Assembly: GCF_001593285.1 (NCBI RefSeq)
Contig: NZ_CP012529.1
Coordinates: 310,001 to 374,000, forward strand
Length of the DNA stretch: 64,000 nt
Source: Psychrobacter sp. P2G3
GTDB lineage: Bacteria > Pseudomonadota > Gammaproteobacteria > Pseudomonadales > Moraxellaceae
Direction of reading: 5' to 3'
Position numbers and translations under genes: made by a program. The notes beneath the pieces were generated by a model, which had not been told where the DNA came from, ran no database searches, and was given only the letters and a program-made list of their open reading frames with translations. Shown one piece after another: positions 1 through 8,740 of this stretch. The stretch's first letter is position 1. The number at the start of each line of letters is the position of its first letter.

Positions 1-836
1 TTGAGCATCTTATCAATCTCTTCTAAGCTCAAACCAAGCTGACGCTTTAAATGAATATGTAAGCTTGGATCAACATCACCGCTACGCGTACCCATCATCA
101 GGCCTTCAAGCGGTGTTAGTCCCATACTGGTATCCAAGCTTTTGCCATCATAGACGGCGGTCGCAGAGCAACCATTGCCTAAGTGTGCGGTTAACCAACC
201 ATGAGGGCCTTTGGCATCTGTAATCTGGCTAGCACGTTCTGAGACGTAAGCATGCGAAGTACCATGGAATCCATAACGACGAATTTTGTGGTCTTCATAT
301 AATGATTTCGGCAGCGGATAACGGAAGGCAACTGGCGGCATAGTTTGGTGAAAGGCAGTGTCAAATACGACGACTTGTGGAATTTCAGGATAGATAGCTT
401 GCACAGCTTCAATGCCAAGCGCGTTGGCAGGATTATGTAGCGGTGCTAATACTTTTAGGCGTTTTACTTCTGATAGCACATGCTCGTTCACACGAACAGC
501 TTCTGAATATTCACGGCCACCATGAACCACGCGATGACCGACTGCAATGAAGTGATACTGCTCAAGTAGCTCAAGGATTTTTTGTAAGGCTAATTCATGA
601 CGACCACCTGCAATGGCAATTTCAAGCTTTTTGCCATCTAACGTATTGTGTTTAATACGGGCAGTATCCAGACCTAGGTTTTCGGCCAGACCAGTGATAC
701 GGGTTGATTCATCTTCGCTGATTAATGCATATTTGATAGAAGACGAACCACAGTTAAGTACCAAGGTGGGGTTAGTCAATGTTGATGTCGTAGTATTTTC
801 ATCGTTAAAAGCGGGATTAATGGCGCTGTCGCTCAT
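1..836 (-). CDS. ackA: Acetate kinase, N-terminal part (truncated by window edge)
   Basis: Interconverts acetate plus ATP and acetyl phosphate plus ADP in the cytoplasmic AckA-Pta pathway. Only about 278 codons lie in the window and the frame stays open to base 1. The translation shows the phosphate-binding segment LVLNCGSSSIKYAL (about residues 25-38), GHRVVHGG (about 101-108), FDTAFHQTMP (about 159-168) and FHGTSH (about 191-196), all hallmarks of the acetokinase family. The start at 836 is preceded by AAGGAT at good spacing. A pta gene often lies downstream, which here would be outside the window. The identification is firm; the C-terminal half cannot be assessed. Confidence 0.95.
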   Translation of the reverse strand, partial: MSDSAINPAFNDENTTTSTLTNPTLVLNCGSSSIKYALISEDESTRITGLAENLGLDTARIKHNTLDGKKLEIAIAGGRHELALQKILELLEQYHFIAVGHRVVHGGREYSEAVRVNEHVLSEVKRLKVLAPLHNPANALGIEAVQAIYPEIPQVVVFDTAFHQTMPPVAFRYPLPKSLYEDHKIRRYGFHGTSHAYVSERASQITDAKGPHGWLTAHLGNGCSATAVYDGKSLDTSMGLTPLEGLMMGTRSGDVDPSLHIHLKRQLGLSLEEIDKML

Positions 837-1577
837 GCTCTATCCTTAGATTATTTTTAATGAGGAGGTGTTGCTATGTTTATCAAGCAAGTAGTGAATC
901 AATAGGATTACCACTCGTTAAATAAACACAAACTAGCTACACCTATGTTGACACCTGTCAAACAAGAAGGTCGCTGATTTGCTGATCATCTTGGGCTATA
1001 ATTTTCTGTGTTTCGCATGCTAGCGTATCTGTGAGCTACACGCTAAAGCATTATTACAGCCATACGGTCTGAATATAATGTAACACATTCTTAGTACTAC
1101 ACCACGATAACTATAAGGTTAAAGATTGGCGCTCGTCAAGGCACTACAACAACTGTTCACCGAGTACAGCTATAGGGCTTCAGTTGCTATAGCAAGTGCT
1201 ATAAAGGCAGGTTTAGTAGTAATCAAAATTGTAAGAAAGTTTGTCAGTACAACTCTAAACGTCTCTTTTAACCACTTTTTAAATATTAAAGCTGAGAATA
1301 ACTAACGTGGTACAAACTAGAAATAATCGAAAAGATAGATGTAAATTAAGCTTATATTTTAGGTTGATTTGGACAAAAAATAGATAAAATTGTCAGTCAA
1401 TAAAACTCAAGGCGAGCACAGCTTTACTGAATAATGCTATGATTGGAGCGTGCTGAATTTCAACGATTTTTAGTCATCAGTAGTTAGCCGCTTTTTACTT
1501 ATAATTCTTCGTTTATAACGAGTCACTTATAGCTATCCTTTGTATAGCATCTTCACCGTTGCAAGGTCATCTGCCAT
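837..1577. other. Intergenic region between divergent ackA and lptM
   Basis: About 740 AT-rich bases with no convincing gene. Promoters of both divergent genes must lie here, but no clear -35/-10 pair stands out. A small imperfect inverted repeat (TAGCGT ... ACGCTA) sits near 1022-1046. I see no RNA gene or riboswitch. Confidence 0.5.
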
Positions 1578-1910
1578 ATGTTTACTATACGCCGCTTTTT
1601 AGATACTAAACGCATTCAAAATTTATCTACCAACTCTGGTCGTCATGCTATCTGGACTTTGATGATCGGCAGCGCTGTTATGCTTGGATTGTCGGGTTGC
1701 GGACAAAAAGGGGATCTTTATATAGCAGCGCCGAGTAGTCAGACGGTTGCAGGCAATGCAGAGTTGCCAGCCTCAGATCAACTAGATAGCACCAGCCACC
1801 CACAAGATGCTGCCTTTGCTAATATCGGTGATGACAACTATGACAAGAGCAGTTACTTAGAGCAGCAGCAAGTGCTGCCCGCTGCCAGTAACGATCCCAA
1901 CGATTACTAG
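1578..1910 (+). CDS. lptM: LptM/LppL-type small lipoprotein upstream of lysA
   Basis: Small lipoprotein of 110 aa. A hydrophobic segment (about residues 25-40) ends in the lipobox LSGC with Cys41, followed at once by GQKGDLYIA, the conserved LptM (YifL/LppL) signature. In Escherichia coli LptM assists oxidative maturation of the LptD-LptE LPS translocon. After this motif the chain is low-complexity and poorly conserved, as usual for the family. The n-region before the hydrophobic segment is long, so the true start could lie further in, but no later ATG leaves a full signal peptide. Position directly before lysA and dapF matches Pseudomonas (lppL-lysA-dapF). The function is taken from the family. 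Confidence 0.8.
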   Translation: MFTIRRFLDTKRIQNLSTNSGRHAIWTLMIGSAVMLGLSGCGQKGDLYIAAPSSQTVAGNAELPASDQLDSTSHPQDAAFANIGDDNYDKSSYLEQQQVLPAASNDPNDY

Positions 1911-1976
1911 TTTTATTTTTTCCAATGACGCCTTTTCCAATGAAGAGTTTAATAGTGAAGTTCTGTTCCCTTTGAA

Positions 1977-2025
1977 CTTAAGTCTTTTGAAATTAACACT
2001 TTTAAGCTTAAATCTTTTAAATTAA
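1977..2025. repeat. Imperfect direct repeat upstream of lysA
   Basis: Two copies of a 19-20 bp AT-rich unit, CTTAAGTCTTTTGAAATTAA at 1977-1996 and CTTAAATCTTTTAAATTAA at 2007-2025, with a period of 30 bp. They lie between lptM and lysA. One of several degenerate spacer repeats in the window. Confidence 0.6.
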
Positions 2026-2067
2026 TGCTTTCAAAATTGATAACCTGATTAGATTAGAGAACCCGAT

Positions 2068-3423
2068 ATGAGCGATTCTGAATTACAAGCCGACTGCGTA
2101 ACTATCCATACTGAGCAAGGAATGTATGTTGATCCTACTGCCTTAACCGTCCATCTATCTGAACTGCACTATAACCAAGATGAGTTATGGATGGAGAAGG
2201 TAAGTATTAATGAGTTGGTAGAGCGCTACGATACGCCATGCTACGTATACTCACAGCAGGCAATACTTGATGTGTATCAGGCCTATAGCGACAGCTTTGC
2301 GGCGATTGATCATCAGATTTGCTATGCGGTAAAAGCAAACTCAAACCTTGCTGTGTTAGGGGTGCTCGCGGCAGCAGGCGCAGGATTTGATATTGTCTCG
2401 CGCGGTGAGCTTATGCGCGTATTGGCAGCAGGTGGACAAGCCGACAAAGTCGTGTTTTCAGGAGTTGGCAAAACGAAAAGCGATATTGAATATGCATTAA
2501 CCCAAGGTATTGGCTGCTTCAACGTTGAGTCTATTAGTGAATTAACATTAATTAATGAGGTAGCGCAGCAACTTGATAAGCGTGCACCGATATCGCTACG
2601 GGTCAATCCCGATGTCGATGCCAAGACCCATCCCTACATCTCAACTGGTCTAAAAGACAATAAGTTTGGCATTGCCCATGAGCAAGCGGTAGCGGTGTAT
2701 GAGCAGGCTACTGGTTTATCGCATATCGATATCGTTGGAATTGACTGCCATATTGGCTCACAATTAACGGAAGTCGAACCCTTTATTGCTGCTTTAGATA
2801 AAGTCATTGAGCTGGTTCATAGCTTGCGCGAAAAAGGTATTGAGCTGCGTCATATTGATTTGGGCGGTGGCTTAGGAGTGCGTTATATTGATGAATCGCC
2901 AGTTTCTATCCATGACTTTGCACAAGCCTTATTACCAAAACTAATTGAGCTTGGCAAGACAGTGTTCTTTGAGCCGGGTCGCAGTATGGTTGCCAATGCG
3001 GGTATTTTGCTTACCCGTGTTGATGTGCTAAAGCCTACGGAACACAAGAACTTTGCCATTGTTGATGCTGCGATGAATGATTTGATTCGTCCAGCGCTAT
3101 ATCAAGCTGAAATGGCAGTAATTCCCAACGTATTACCTAACAAAGGTGTCGACACGGATGGAACTCAGCCATGGGATATCGTCGGTGCGATTTGTGAGAC
3201 TGGAGATTTCTTAGCAAAAGATCGTTTACTGTCACTCGCAACTGGCGATATTTTAGCGATTACTGGTGCAGGGGCGTATGGCTTTACCATGAGCAGCAAC
3301 TACAATTCACGTCCGCGTGCAAGTGAAGTCATGGTTGCAGGTGATAGCCATCAGCTGATTCGCAAACGTGAAACTGCTGAGGCACTATATGCAAATGAAA
3401 TGCTTTGGCAAAATGAACAATAA
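2068..3423 (+). CDS. lysA: Diaminopimelate decarboxylase
   Basis: Last enzyme of lysine synthesis: a PLP-dependent decarboxylase converting meso-2,6-diaminopimelate to L-lysine in the cytoplasm. The 451-aa chain has the fold-type III PLP barrel: the Schiff-base lysine motif CYAVKANSN (about residues 90-98), DCHIGSQ, HIDLGGGLGVRY (phosphate-binding glycines), FEPGRSMVANAG and GAICETGDFLA. A stretch of about 25 residues before LHYNQDELWMEKV is longer than in most homologues, so translation could begin at the later Met in GMYVDP. It sits between lptM and dapF on the same strand, consistent with a lysine/DAP block, and a strong terminator follows. Confidence 0.96.
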   Translation: MSDSELQADCVTIHTEQGMYVDPTALTVHLSELHYNQDELWMEKVSINELVERYDTPCYVYSQQAILDVYQAYSDSFAAIDHQICYAVKANSNLAVLGVLAAAGAGFDIVSRGELMRVLAAGGQADKVVFSGVGKTKSDIEYALTQGIGCFNVESISELTLINEVAQQLDKRAPISLRVNPDVDAKTHPYISTGLKDNKFGIAHEQAVAVYEQATGLSHIDIVGIDCHIGSQLTEVEPFIAALDKVIELVHSLREKGIELRHIDLGGGLGVRYIDESPVSIHDFAQALLPKLIELGKTVFFEPGRSMVANAGILLTRVDVLKPTEHKNFAIVDAAMNDLIRPALYQAEMAVIPNVLPNKGVDTDGTQPWDIVGAICETGDFLAKDRLLSLATGDILAITGAGAYGFTMSSNYNSRPRASEVMVAGDSHQLIRKRETAEALYANEMLWQNEQ

Positions 3424-3535
3424 TATAAATGTGCTTTAAAAAGAATATCCTACTGCTGGAACCAATTTTTTGAAGCAATAGAACTGGTTTAATGGAACTG
3501 GCTTTTTGCATAGGTAATACTGACTGTTAAATAAC

Positions 3536-3566
3536 AACCCATTGTTGTCATGACAATGGGTTTTTT
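3536..3566 (+). terminator. Rho-independent terminator after lysA
   Basis: Perfect 10-bp stem AACCCATTGT / ACAATGGGTT with a 7-base loop, followed by six T. It ends the lysA transcript and separates it from dapF. Confidence 0.85.
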
Positions 3567-3574
3567 ATGGCAAT

Positions 3575-3634
3575 AGTTATAGTGACTATTATAGTAATTA
3601 TTATAGGAGCTATTAGATTGATTATCATAGTATG
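3575..3634. repeat. Degenerate 12-bp tandem repeat, five units
   Basis: Five consecutive 12-bp units resembling TATTATAGTGAC (AGTTATAGTGAC, TATTATAGTAAT, TATTATAGGAGC, TATTAGATTGAT, TATCATAGTATG). It lies between the lysA terminator and the palindromic element at 3671. Confidence 0.6.
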
Positions 3635-3670
3635 GTCAGTCCTAAATAAAAGAAGTACATAAATTATAAT

Positions 3671-3746
3671 GCACTACTGGAATAAATTTTCCTTGCTTGC
3701 TGTGCCTACGCAGACAGAGGCTGCGCAAAATTTATCTCAGTAGTGC
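3671..3746. repeat. Palindromic intergenic element (REP/MITE-like)
   Basis: Two 22-bp arms, 3671-3692 and 3725-3746, match as inverted repeats at 19 of 22 positions. The outer core is GCACTACTG / CAGTAGTGC. The 32-bp centre is GC-richer than its surroundings. It lies between lysA and dapF and codes for nothing visible. No second copy was noticed in this window, so calling it a dispersed repeat is an inference. Confidence 0.55.
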
Positions 3747-3904
3747 TGTATTTATTTTATAGTGGATCTACTATAGTCGCCATAGTATCTATAATTAACG
3801 GTTTTAGTAGGATTCATACAGTCTCTGGCTCGCTGATAGTTATCATTGTATCTGACAGCATGCTAATATAACGGATACATAAAAATAGAATAGGACACAA
3901 GGAT

Positions 3905-4792
3905 ATGCTAATAGAATTTACCAAGATGCATGGTCTGGGCAATGATTTTATGGTCATCGATTTGGTGACCCAGCGCTTAGAGTTGACCAAAGAATTGGTA
4001 CAGTTATTGGGTGACCGTCATTTAGGTATCGGCTTTGATCAGTTGCTTGTCGTCGAGCCGCCGATGCGTCCGGATGTGGATTTTAGTTATCGTATTTTTA
4101 ATACTGATGGTACTGAGGTTGAGCAGTGTGGTAATGGAGCGCGCTGTTTTGCCCGTTTTGTCCAAGCGCGTAAGCTTTCATTTAAGCAGCGCCTGCGAGT
4201 CGAGACAGCTAGTGGTATTATTTCTTTGACGACGGACCGTTATGGCTGGGTAGAAGTCGATATGGGTAAGCCCAAGTTTGCGCCGGATGAGATTCCATTT
4301 ACCCCTAGAGCGACGACCAAGATTCAAAATGCCTATCATTTAGATGTAAATGGTACGCCTGTGCAGCTTTATGTGGCCAATATGGGCAACCCGCATGCTG
4401 TCATCAAAGTCGACGATGTACTGGACGCTGAAGTCGAAACCTTAGGCAAGGCCATTGAATCGCATCCGGCATTCCCAGATAGAGTCAATGTAGGCTTTAT
4501 GCAAATCATGAATCAGCGTCATATTCGATTGCGTGTCTATGAGCGCGGCGTCGGTGAGACCCAAGCATGTGGCACTGGAGCGTGTGCAGCAGTTGCGATT
4601 GGCATACGCGAAGGCTGGCTTGATGAAGGCGAAGATGTGCGCGCACAGCTATATGGCGGTAGCATGATTATCCGCTGGCAGCCCGGTTACTCAGTCATGA
4701 TGACGGGTCCAACCGCCTTTGTTTATGAGGGCGTATTTAGTCCAGATGGCTTAATGGCGCAAGCAGGTATCAAGCCCAGCCCTGCCAATTAA
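3905..4792 (+). CDS. dapF: Diaminopimelate epimerase
   Basis: Cofactor-independent epimerase converting LL- to meso-diaminopimelate for lysine and peptidoglycan. It begins with the family start FTKMHGLGNDF. Both catalytic cysteines are visible: the first in EQCGNGARC (about residue 76) and the second in QACGTGACA (about residue 224). The length of 295 aa is slightly above the usual 275. The start is preceded by AGGACACAAGGAT. xerC follows after 32 bp on the same strand with a good ribosome-binding site, the dapF-xerC arrangement widespread in gamma-proteobacteria. Confidence 0.96.
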   Translation: MLIEFTKMHGLGNDFMVIDLVTQRLELTKELVQLLGDRHLGIGFDQLLVVEPPMRPDVDFSYRIFNTDGTEVEQCGNGARCFARFVQARKLSFKQRLRVETASGIISLTTDRYGWVEVDMGKPKFAPDEIPFTPRATTKIQNAYHLDVNGTPVQLYVANMGNPHAVIKVDDVLDAEVETLGKAIESHPAFPDRVNVGFMQIMNQRHIRLRVYERGVGETQACGTGACAAVAIGIREGWLDEGEDVRAQLYGGSMIIRWQPGYSVMMTGPTAFVYEGVFSPDGLMAQAGIKPSPAN

Positions 4793-4824
4793 ACAAGCTG
4801 TATTTTTAGCGTTAAGGGCAACGC

Positions 4825-5811
4825 ATGTCTCGCATGGATAGTCATACTTATAAGCAGGCGCAGTCTATAGAGTTGGATGAACCATTACGTGAGCTGTTGT
4901 CACCTGTCCACCGATGGCTAAATACTTTGGCTGTGCGCAATCACTCTGTGCATACCTTGACGGCTTATTTTGCTGGATTAAATCAGTTGGCGTTATTCTT
5001 ACGTGGTAAGAAGCTGACGTGGACACGTTGCGACAAACGCCAGTTGGCTCAGCATATTAGTCAACGTCTTGATGAAGACAAGCTTGCGCTTGCTAGCGTG
5101 CAGCAAGAGCTATCTGCTATTCGGCATTTTTATGGCTGGATGATTGAAGAGGATTTGGCACGTATCAATCCAACCACTGGCTATCAATTAAAGCGCAGTC
5201 CTAGACCATTGCCATCTATTGCTGATGTGGATTTACTTACCCAATTGCTCGATCAAGAGAGGCCTGATACACCTGAGCAGGCACGCCTGTGGTTGCGTGA
5301 TAAAGCGATGTTTGAATTGCTATACAGCAGTGGGCTGCGGGTAGGTGAGTTGGTGGCGCTTGATGTCACCGACGTAGATTTGTCCGATTTGCGTGTGCGT
5401 GTGACGGGTAAAGGTAATAAAACACGCATAGTGCCGATAGGCGCTAAAGCTGCTGCTGCTATCAATCGTTATTTGCCGCATCGAAATCTGTGGGTGGAGC
5501 ACCAAGACAGCGCTCTATTTATCAGTGAGAAACTGGGCACTCGACTATCAACGCGTGCCGTACAGCAGCGTCTAAAAGTAGCAGCAACGCGGGCTGGCAT
5601 CGCCCAAAATCTGTATCCGCATCTATTACGCCATTGTTTTGCTTCACATATGCTCTCAGGTAGTGGCGACTTGCGCGCCGTACAAGAGATGCTAGGCCAT
5701 AGTGATATCAGTACCACGCAGATCTATACACATGTGGATTTTGCTAAGTTAACCCAAGTCTATGACCGTGCCCATCCGCGCGCCACACACAGTCAAAATG
5801 AGAAAGATTAG
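4825..5811 (+). CDS. xerC: Tyrosine recombinase XerC
   Basis: Site-specific recombinase that with XerD resolves chromosome dimers at dif. An N-terminal SAM-like core-binding domain (about residues 20-115) is followed by the catalytic domain. The catalytic set is visible: Arg in SGLRVGEL, Lys in TGKGNKTR, HLLRH, LGHS and the nucleophile Tyr in QIYTH. At 328 aa it is a little longer than E. coli XerC because of an N-terminal extension. RBS AAGGG precedes ATG 4825. Position next to dapF, and no nearby integron or phage genes, argue for housekeeping XerC rather than a phage integrase. Confidence 0.93.
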   Translation: MSRMDSHTYKQAQSIELDEPLRELLSPVHRWLNTLAVRNHSVHTLTAYFAGLNQLALFLRGKKLTWTRCDKRQLAQHISQRLDEDKLALASVQQELSAIRHFYGWMIEEDLARINPTTGYQLKRSPRPLPSIADVDLLTQLLDQERPDTPEQARLWLRDKAMFELLYSSGLRVGELVALDVTDVDLSDLRVRVTGKGNKTRIVPIGAKAAAAINRYLPHRNLWVEHQDSALFISEKLGTRLSTRAVQQRLKVAATRAGIAQNLYPHLLRHCFASHMLSGSGDLRAVQEMLGHSDISTTQIYTHVDFAKLTQVYDRAHPRATHSQNEKD

Positions 5812-5835
5812 CAGTGGTGTTAAGCCAGACGTTAA

Positions 5836-5876
5836 CTTATGCTAAACGATGACGTTGATTATGCTAAGCGATGGCA
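5836..5876. repeat. 21-bp imperfect direct repeat between xerC and the nitrilase-like gene
   Basis: TTATGCTAAACGATG followed about 21 bp later by TTATGCTAAGCGATG. The second copy covers the last codons of the minus-strand hydrolase gene, so the repeat has become part of its C-terminus. Confidence 0.5.
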
Positions 5877-6749
5877 CTGAAAAATAGGCAGTTTTTGCCG
5901 TGCTTGCTCTTGAACATGCTTGTCTAAGTCAGCGAATACTAACGCATAGTTTTTATCTTGGGTTTGAGTAGTTAGATTGCTGTCATCATAGCTATCCTTG
6001 ACGGTACCATCAAAAGCAGTAATGGCTGCATGTCCCCACGTCTGGCGGATACTACCATTTTTATAAGTATGATCACCGCCTTGCGCCGCTCCAACCACCA
6101 TACATTGACTGTCCAAGGCGCGAGCTTGCAACAGTAGCGACCAATGCGCTTGTCCCGTTAAATACGTAAAAGCAGAAGGAGCGCTTAATATATCTGCTCC
6201 AGCTTGACGCAGACGCTGAGCTAGCGCTGGAAAACGTAAATCAAAACATACCATCATTCCTAGTTGATAAACCGAATTATCTGCTTCAATTGGAGCGACT
6301 ACCGTCTGTGTCCCTGGCTCAAATGTCGCTGCTTCATTATAGCTGCCTTGCTTATCGGCGACGGTTGCGGTAAACAGGTGAATCTTGTCATAGCGTGCGA
6401 CCTGCGTCCCGTCAGGGCCAAACAGCTGACTGACTTGGCGCAAACGTCCATCGGGTACGGTAACGCCATCTGGACGATAAGAGCAGGGTAGCGAGCCGAC
6501 TAGTAAATGAACATTATTTGCACGCGCATAATCTGCTAAGGTGGCAGATAGGGACTCAAAGCGCTCAGCGGTTGCAAACTGCTGCCCCATGCTACAGCAG
6601 TTCTCAGGTAACATCACAAGCTGTGCTCCTTGCGCACTGGCGTCACTAATAGCAAATTTTATAGTAGCAAGGTTGGCATCGATGTCTTGCTGGCTATTCA
6701 TTTGTACGCCAGCGACGGTAAGTTTATGATTTTGTGTGCTGTTATTCAT
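5859..6749 (-). CDS. Carbon-nitrogen hydrolase (nitrilase superfamily, Nit-like amidase)
   Basis: Cytoplasmic amidase of the nitrilase superfamily, 296 aa. The Glu-Lys-Cys triad is visible in VMLPENC (Glu), RYDKIHLF (Lys) and MMVCFDLRFPAL (Cys). The pattern resembles the Nit1/Nit2 branch (omega-amidase or deaminated-glutathione amidase) more than true nitrilases, but the exact substrate cannot be read from sequence. A longer frame begins at 6806, but ATG 6749 is preceded by GAGAATAA and starts at the conserved beta-strand (LTVAGVQMNS), so I prefer it. The gene is convergent with xerC and divergent from rpoN. Confidence 0.88.
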   Translation of the reverse strand: MNNSTQNHKLTVAGVQMNSQQDIDANLATIKFAISDASAQGAQLVMLPENCCSMGQQFATAERFESLSATLADYARANNVHLLVGSLPCSYRPDGVTVPDGRLRQVSQLFGPDGTQVARYDKIHLFTATVADKQGSYNEAATFEPGTQTVVAPIEADNSVYQLGMMVCFDLRFPALAQRLRQAGADILSAPSAFTYLTGQAHWSLLLQARALDSQCMVVGAAQGGDHTYKNGSIRQTWGHAAITAFDGTVKDSYDDSNLTTQTQDKNYALVFADLDKHVQEQARQKLPIFQCHRLA

Positions 6750-7051
6750 ATATTTATTCTCAGTGATTGTTTTAAGATATAAATTATCATAGCAAAATTG
6801 CTGCAAAAAATGCTATCGTCATTATTCAATGTAGTGGTACTTCAAGTAGTTGTACTGCAAGTTACTACGAACAAGAAAGATAATTTAATCTTATTCAACT
6901 CGCTCAGATTAATGCTCTTAGTGCTTGTATTTGTTTTGCCAGCTATTTTAATTTTTGCAAATAGTATAAGCTTATAGAAACACTACTAGTTCTCAGTGGA
7001 CAGTTAACCCATATAACCAAAGCAATATCATTGGAGTGTAATACACCAGCT

Positions 7052-8740
7052 ATGAGTATGTCGTTTGGATTGGCGACCGCGCTAACTACCTCACAAAAGC
7101 TAACCCCGCAGATGCAGCAAGCTATCAAATTGTTGCAGCTCTCTAGTCTTGAGCTTGCACAAGAGGTTCAGGCTAAGCTGGATAGTAATCCATTACTCGA
7201 GCGCGTCGAGGAAGATGAGTATGGAGATAGTGGTGATGAACTCGCCGACGATCTAGATGATTCCTTGACGCTTGAGATGTGGAACGGCGATAGCGAAATT
7301 GGTGTATCTACTGATCTATCTGATTCACCAGCTACCGATGATGCTTTTGATTATGACACTGCCGAATATGACGACACATTCAACGATAGCTTAGATAAAT
7401 TGCAACAGGCAAATATTGATGGCAGTGCTATGGATAATACTGCGATAGACAATGACTATCAAAGCAATGATTATCAAGGTACAGATAGCGATGAAAGCTA
7501 TAGCAGCTATGATCTTGGTAGCTTTAGTGGCAGTAGCGCAGCAGTAAGCGCAGATTATGATGAACTTGATGATTATCAAGGGAGCACCAGTACTAGTATT
7601 CAAGACTATGTACGCTGGCAGCTTAATTTTAAACGTCTTTCAGAGACAGATACCTTGATCGCAGAGTATCTCATGGATTCGATGGATGACATGGGTTTTG
7701 TGCAGTTAGATATTGACGAGTTGCTAAAAAGTCTAGAGACAATGGCAAGTTTTTATCAATGGGATGACCATATAGAGCGCGATGAGATAGAAGTGGTACT
7801 GCGCATTATCCAATCTTGTGATCCATTAGGCGTAGGCGCACGTAATTTAAGCGAATGTCTCGCTATTCAATTGGCTAAGCTTGACCCTGACACTGCATAC
7901 CTCCAGCATGCACAAGCCTTGCTGTCTGCTAGCGAGCATTTGGTTAGCAATAATATTAAAGCATTAACCGATACTACTGGCTTGTTATCTGCACACATTA
8001 CCCCCGCACTTAGCCTATTACGCACATTAAACCCTGCGCCAGGCCTATCATTTCAAAGCAGTCAGCCTGATTACACTCAGCCGCCTGCAAGCTACGATAT
8101 CCCTGATGTATTAGTAACCCCAATACGTCGCACCTCTAACGGTAAAACACCAGATGGTGGCTGGCATGTACGTCTCAATCCGGCCACATTACCGAAACTA
8201 CGAGTTAACCAAGAGTATGCAAACTTAGTCAAGCGTGGCGATGATAGCTCCGACAATCAGTATTTACGTGAAAACCTTACAGACGCACGACTATTTATTC
8301 GTAGTATCGAGGAGCGTAATCAAAACCTGCTTAAAGTTGCGACCAGTATCGTACGCCGTCAAGATGAGTTTTTGCAATATGGTGCTACAGCTATGCAACC
8401 TTTAATACTAAAGGATGTCGCTGCTGAAGTTGACCTACACGAATCTACAGTGTCGCGTTTGACCACCAGTAAGACGATTCTAACTCCGCAGGGACTGTTT
8501 TCGCTCAAGCATTTCTTTTCGTCACACGTTAGCAGTAGTGATGGGGATATTTCTTCGACCGCTATCAGTGCCATGATTAAGCAGCTTATCAATGACGAGA
8601 ATCCAAAAAAGCCTCTGTCCGATAGCCGTATCCAAACCCAGCTACTCACTGACGGTATAGATATCGCGCGACGTACCGTTGCTAAATATCGAGAAGCGAT
8701 GAATATTAGCTCCTCCACGCAGCGCAAGCAAAAATACTAG
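7052..8740 (+). CDS. rpoN: RNA polymerase sigma-54 factor
   Basis: Alternative sigma factor that needs AAA+ activators and reads -24/-12 promoters. Region I is Gln/Leu-rich (TSQKLTPQMQQAIKLLQLSS, about residues 12-31) and is followed by a very long acidic linker (about residues 50-195) rich in Asp, Tyr and Ser. Next come the core-binding region, the HTH (AAEVDLHESTVSRLTTSK) and the RpoN box ARRTVAKYRE near residue 540. The 562-aa length exceeds the usual 480-500, mainly in the linker. A TTG-initiated frame opens at 7031, but ATG 7052 fits the family start. The usual partner hpf follows, though far downstream. Confidence 0.95.
   Translation: MSMSFGLATALTTSQKLTPQMQQAIKLLQLSSLELAQEVQAKLDSNPLLERVEEDEYGDSGDELADDLDDSLTLEMWNGDSEIGVSTDLSDSPATDDAFDYDTAEYDDTFNDSLDKLQQANIDGSAMDNTAIDNDYQSNDYQGTDSDESYSSYDLGSFSGSSAAVSADYDELDDYQGSTSTSIQDYVRWQLNFKRLSETDTLIAEYLMDSMDDMGFVQLDIDELLKSLETMASFYQWDDHIERDEIEVVLRIIQSCDPLGVGARNLSECLAIQLAKLDPDTAYLQHAQALLSASEHLVSNNIKALTDTTGLLSAHITPALSLLRTLNPAPGLSFQSSQPDYTQPPASYDIPDVLVTPIRRTSNGKTPDGGWHVRLNPATLPKLRVNQEYANLVKRGDDSSDNQYLRENLTDARLFIRSIEERNQNLLKVATSIVRRQDEFLQYGATAMQPLILKDVAAEVDLHESTVSRLTTSKTILTPQGLFSLKHFFSSHVSSSDGDISSTAISAMIKQLINDENPKKPLSDSRIQTQLLTDGIDIARRTVAKYREAMNISSSTQRKQKY

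Larger units (their letters stand above)
3424..3904. other. lysA-dapF spacer of 481 bp
   Basis: Holds the lysA terminator, a 12-bp tandem repeat and the palindromic element listed separately, plus a short near-palindrome ATAGTGGATCTACTAT at 3759-3774. No gene is seen. dapF must therefore have its own promoter downstream of these elements. Confidence 0.6.

Noticed and set aside
4825..5811. XerC as an integrase of a mobile island
   Set aside because: Context with dapF and lysA and the normal length fit the housekeeping recombinase; no attachment repeats or phage genes are nearby.
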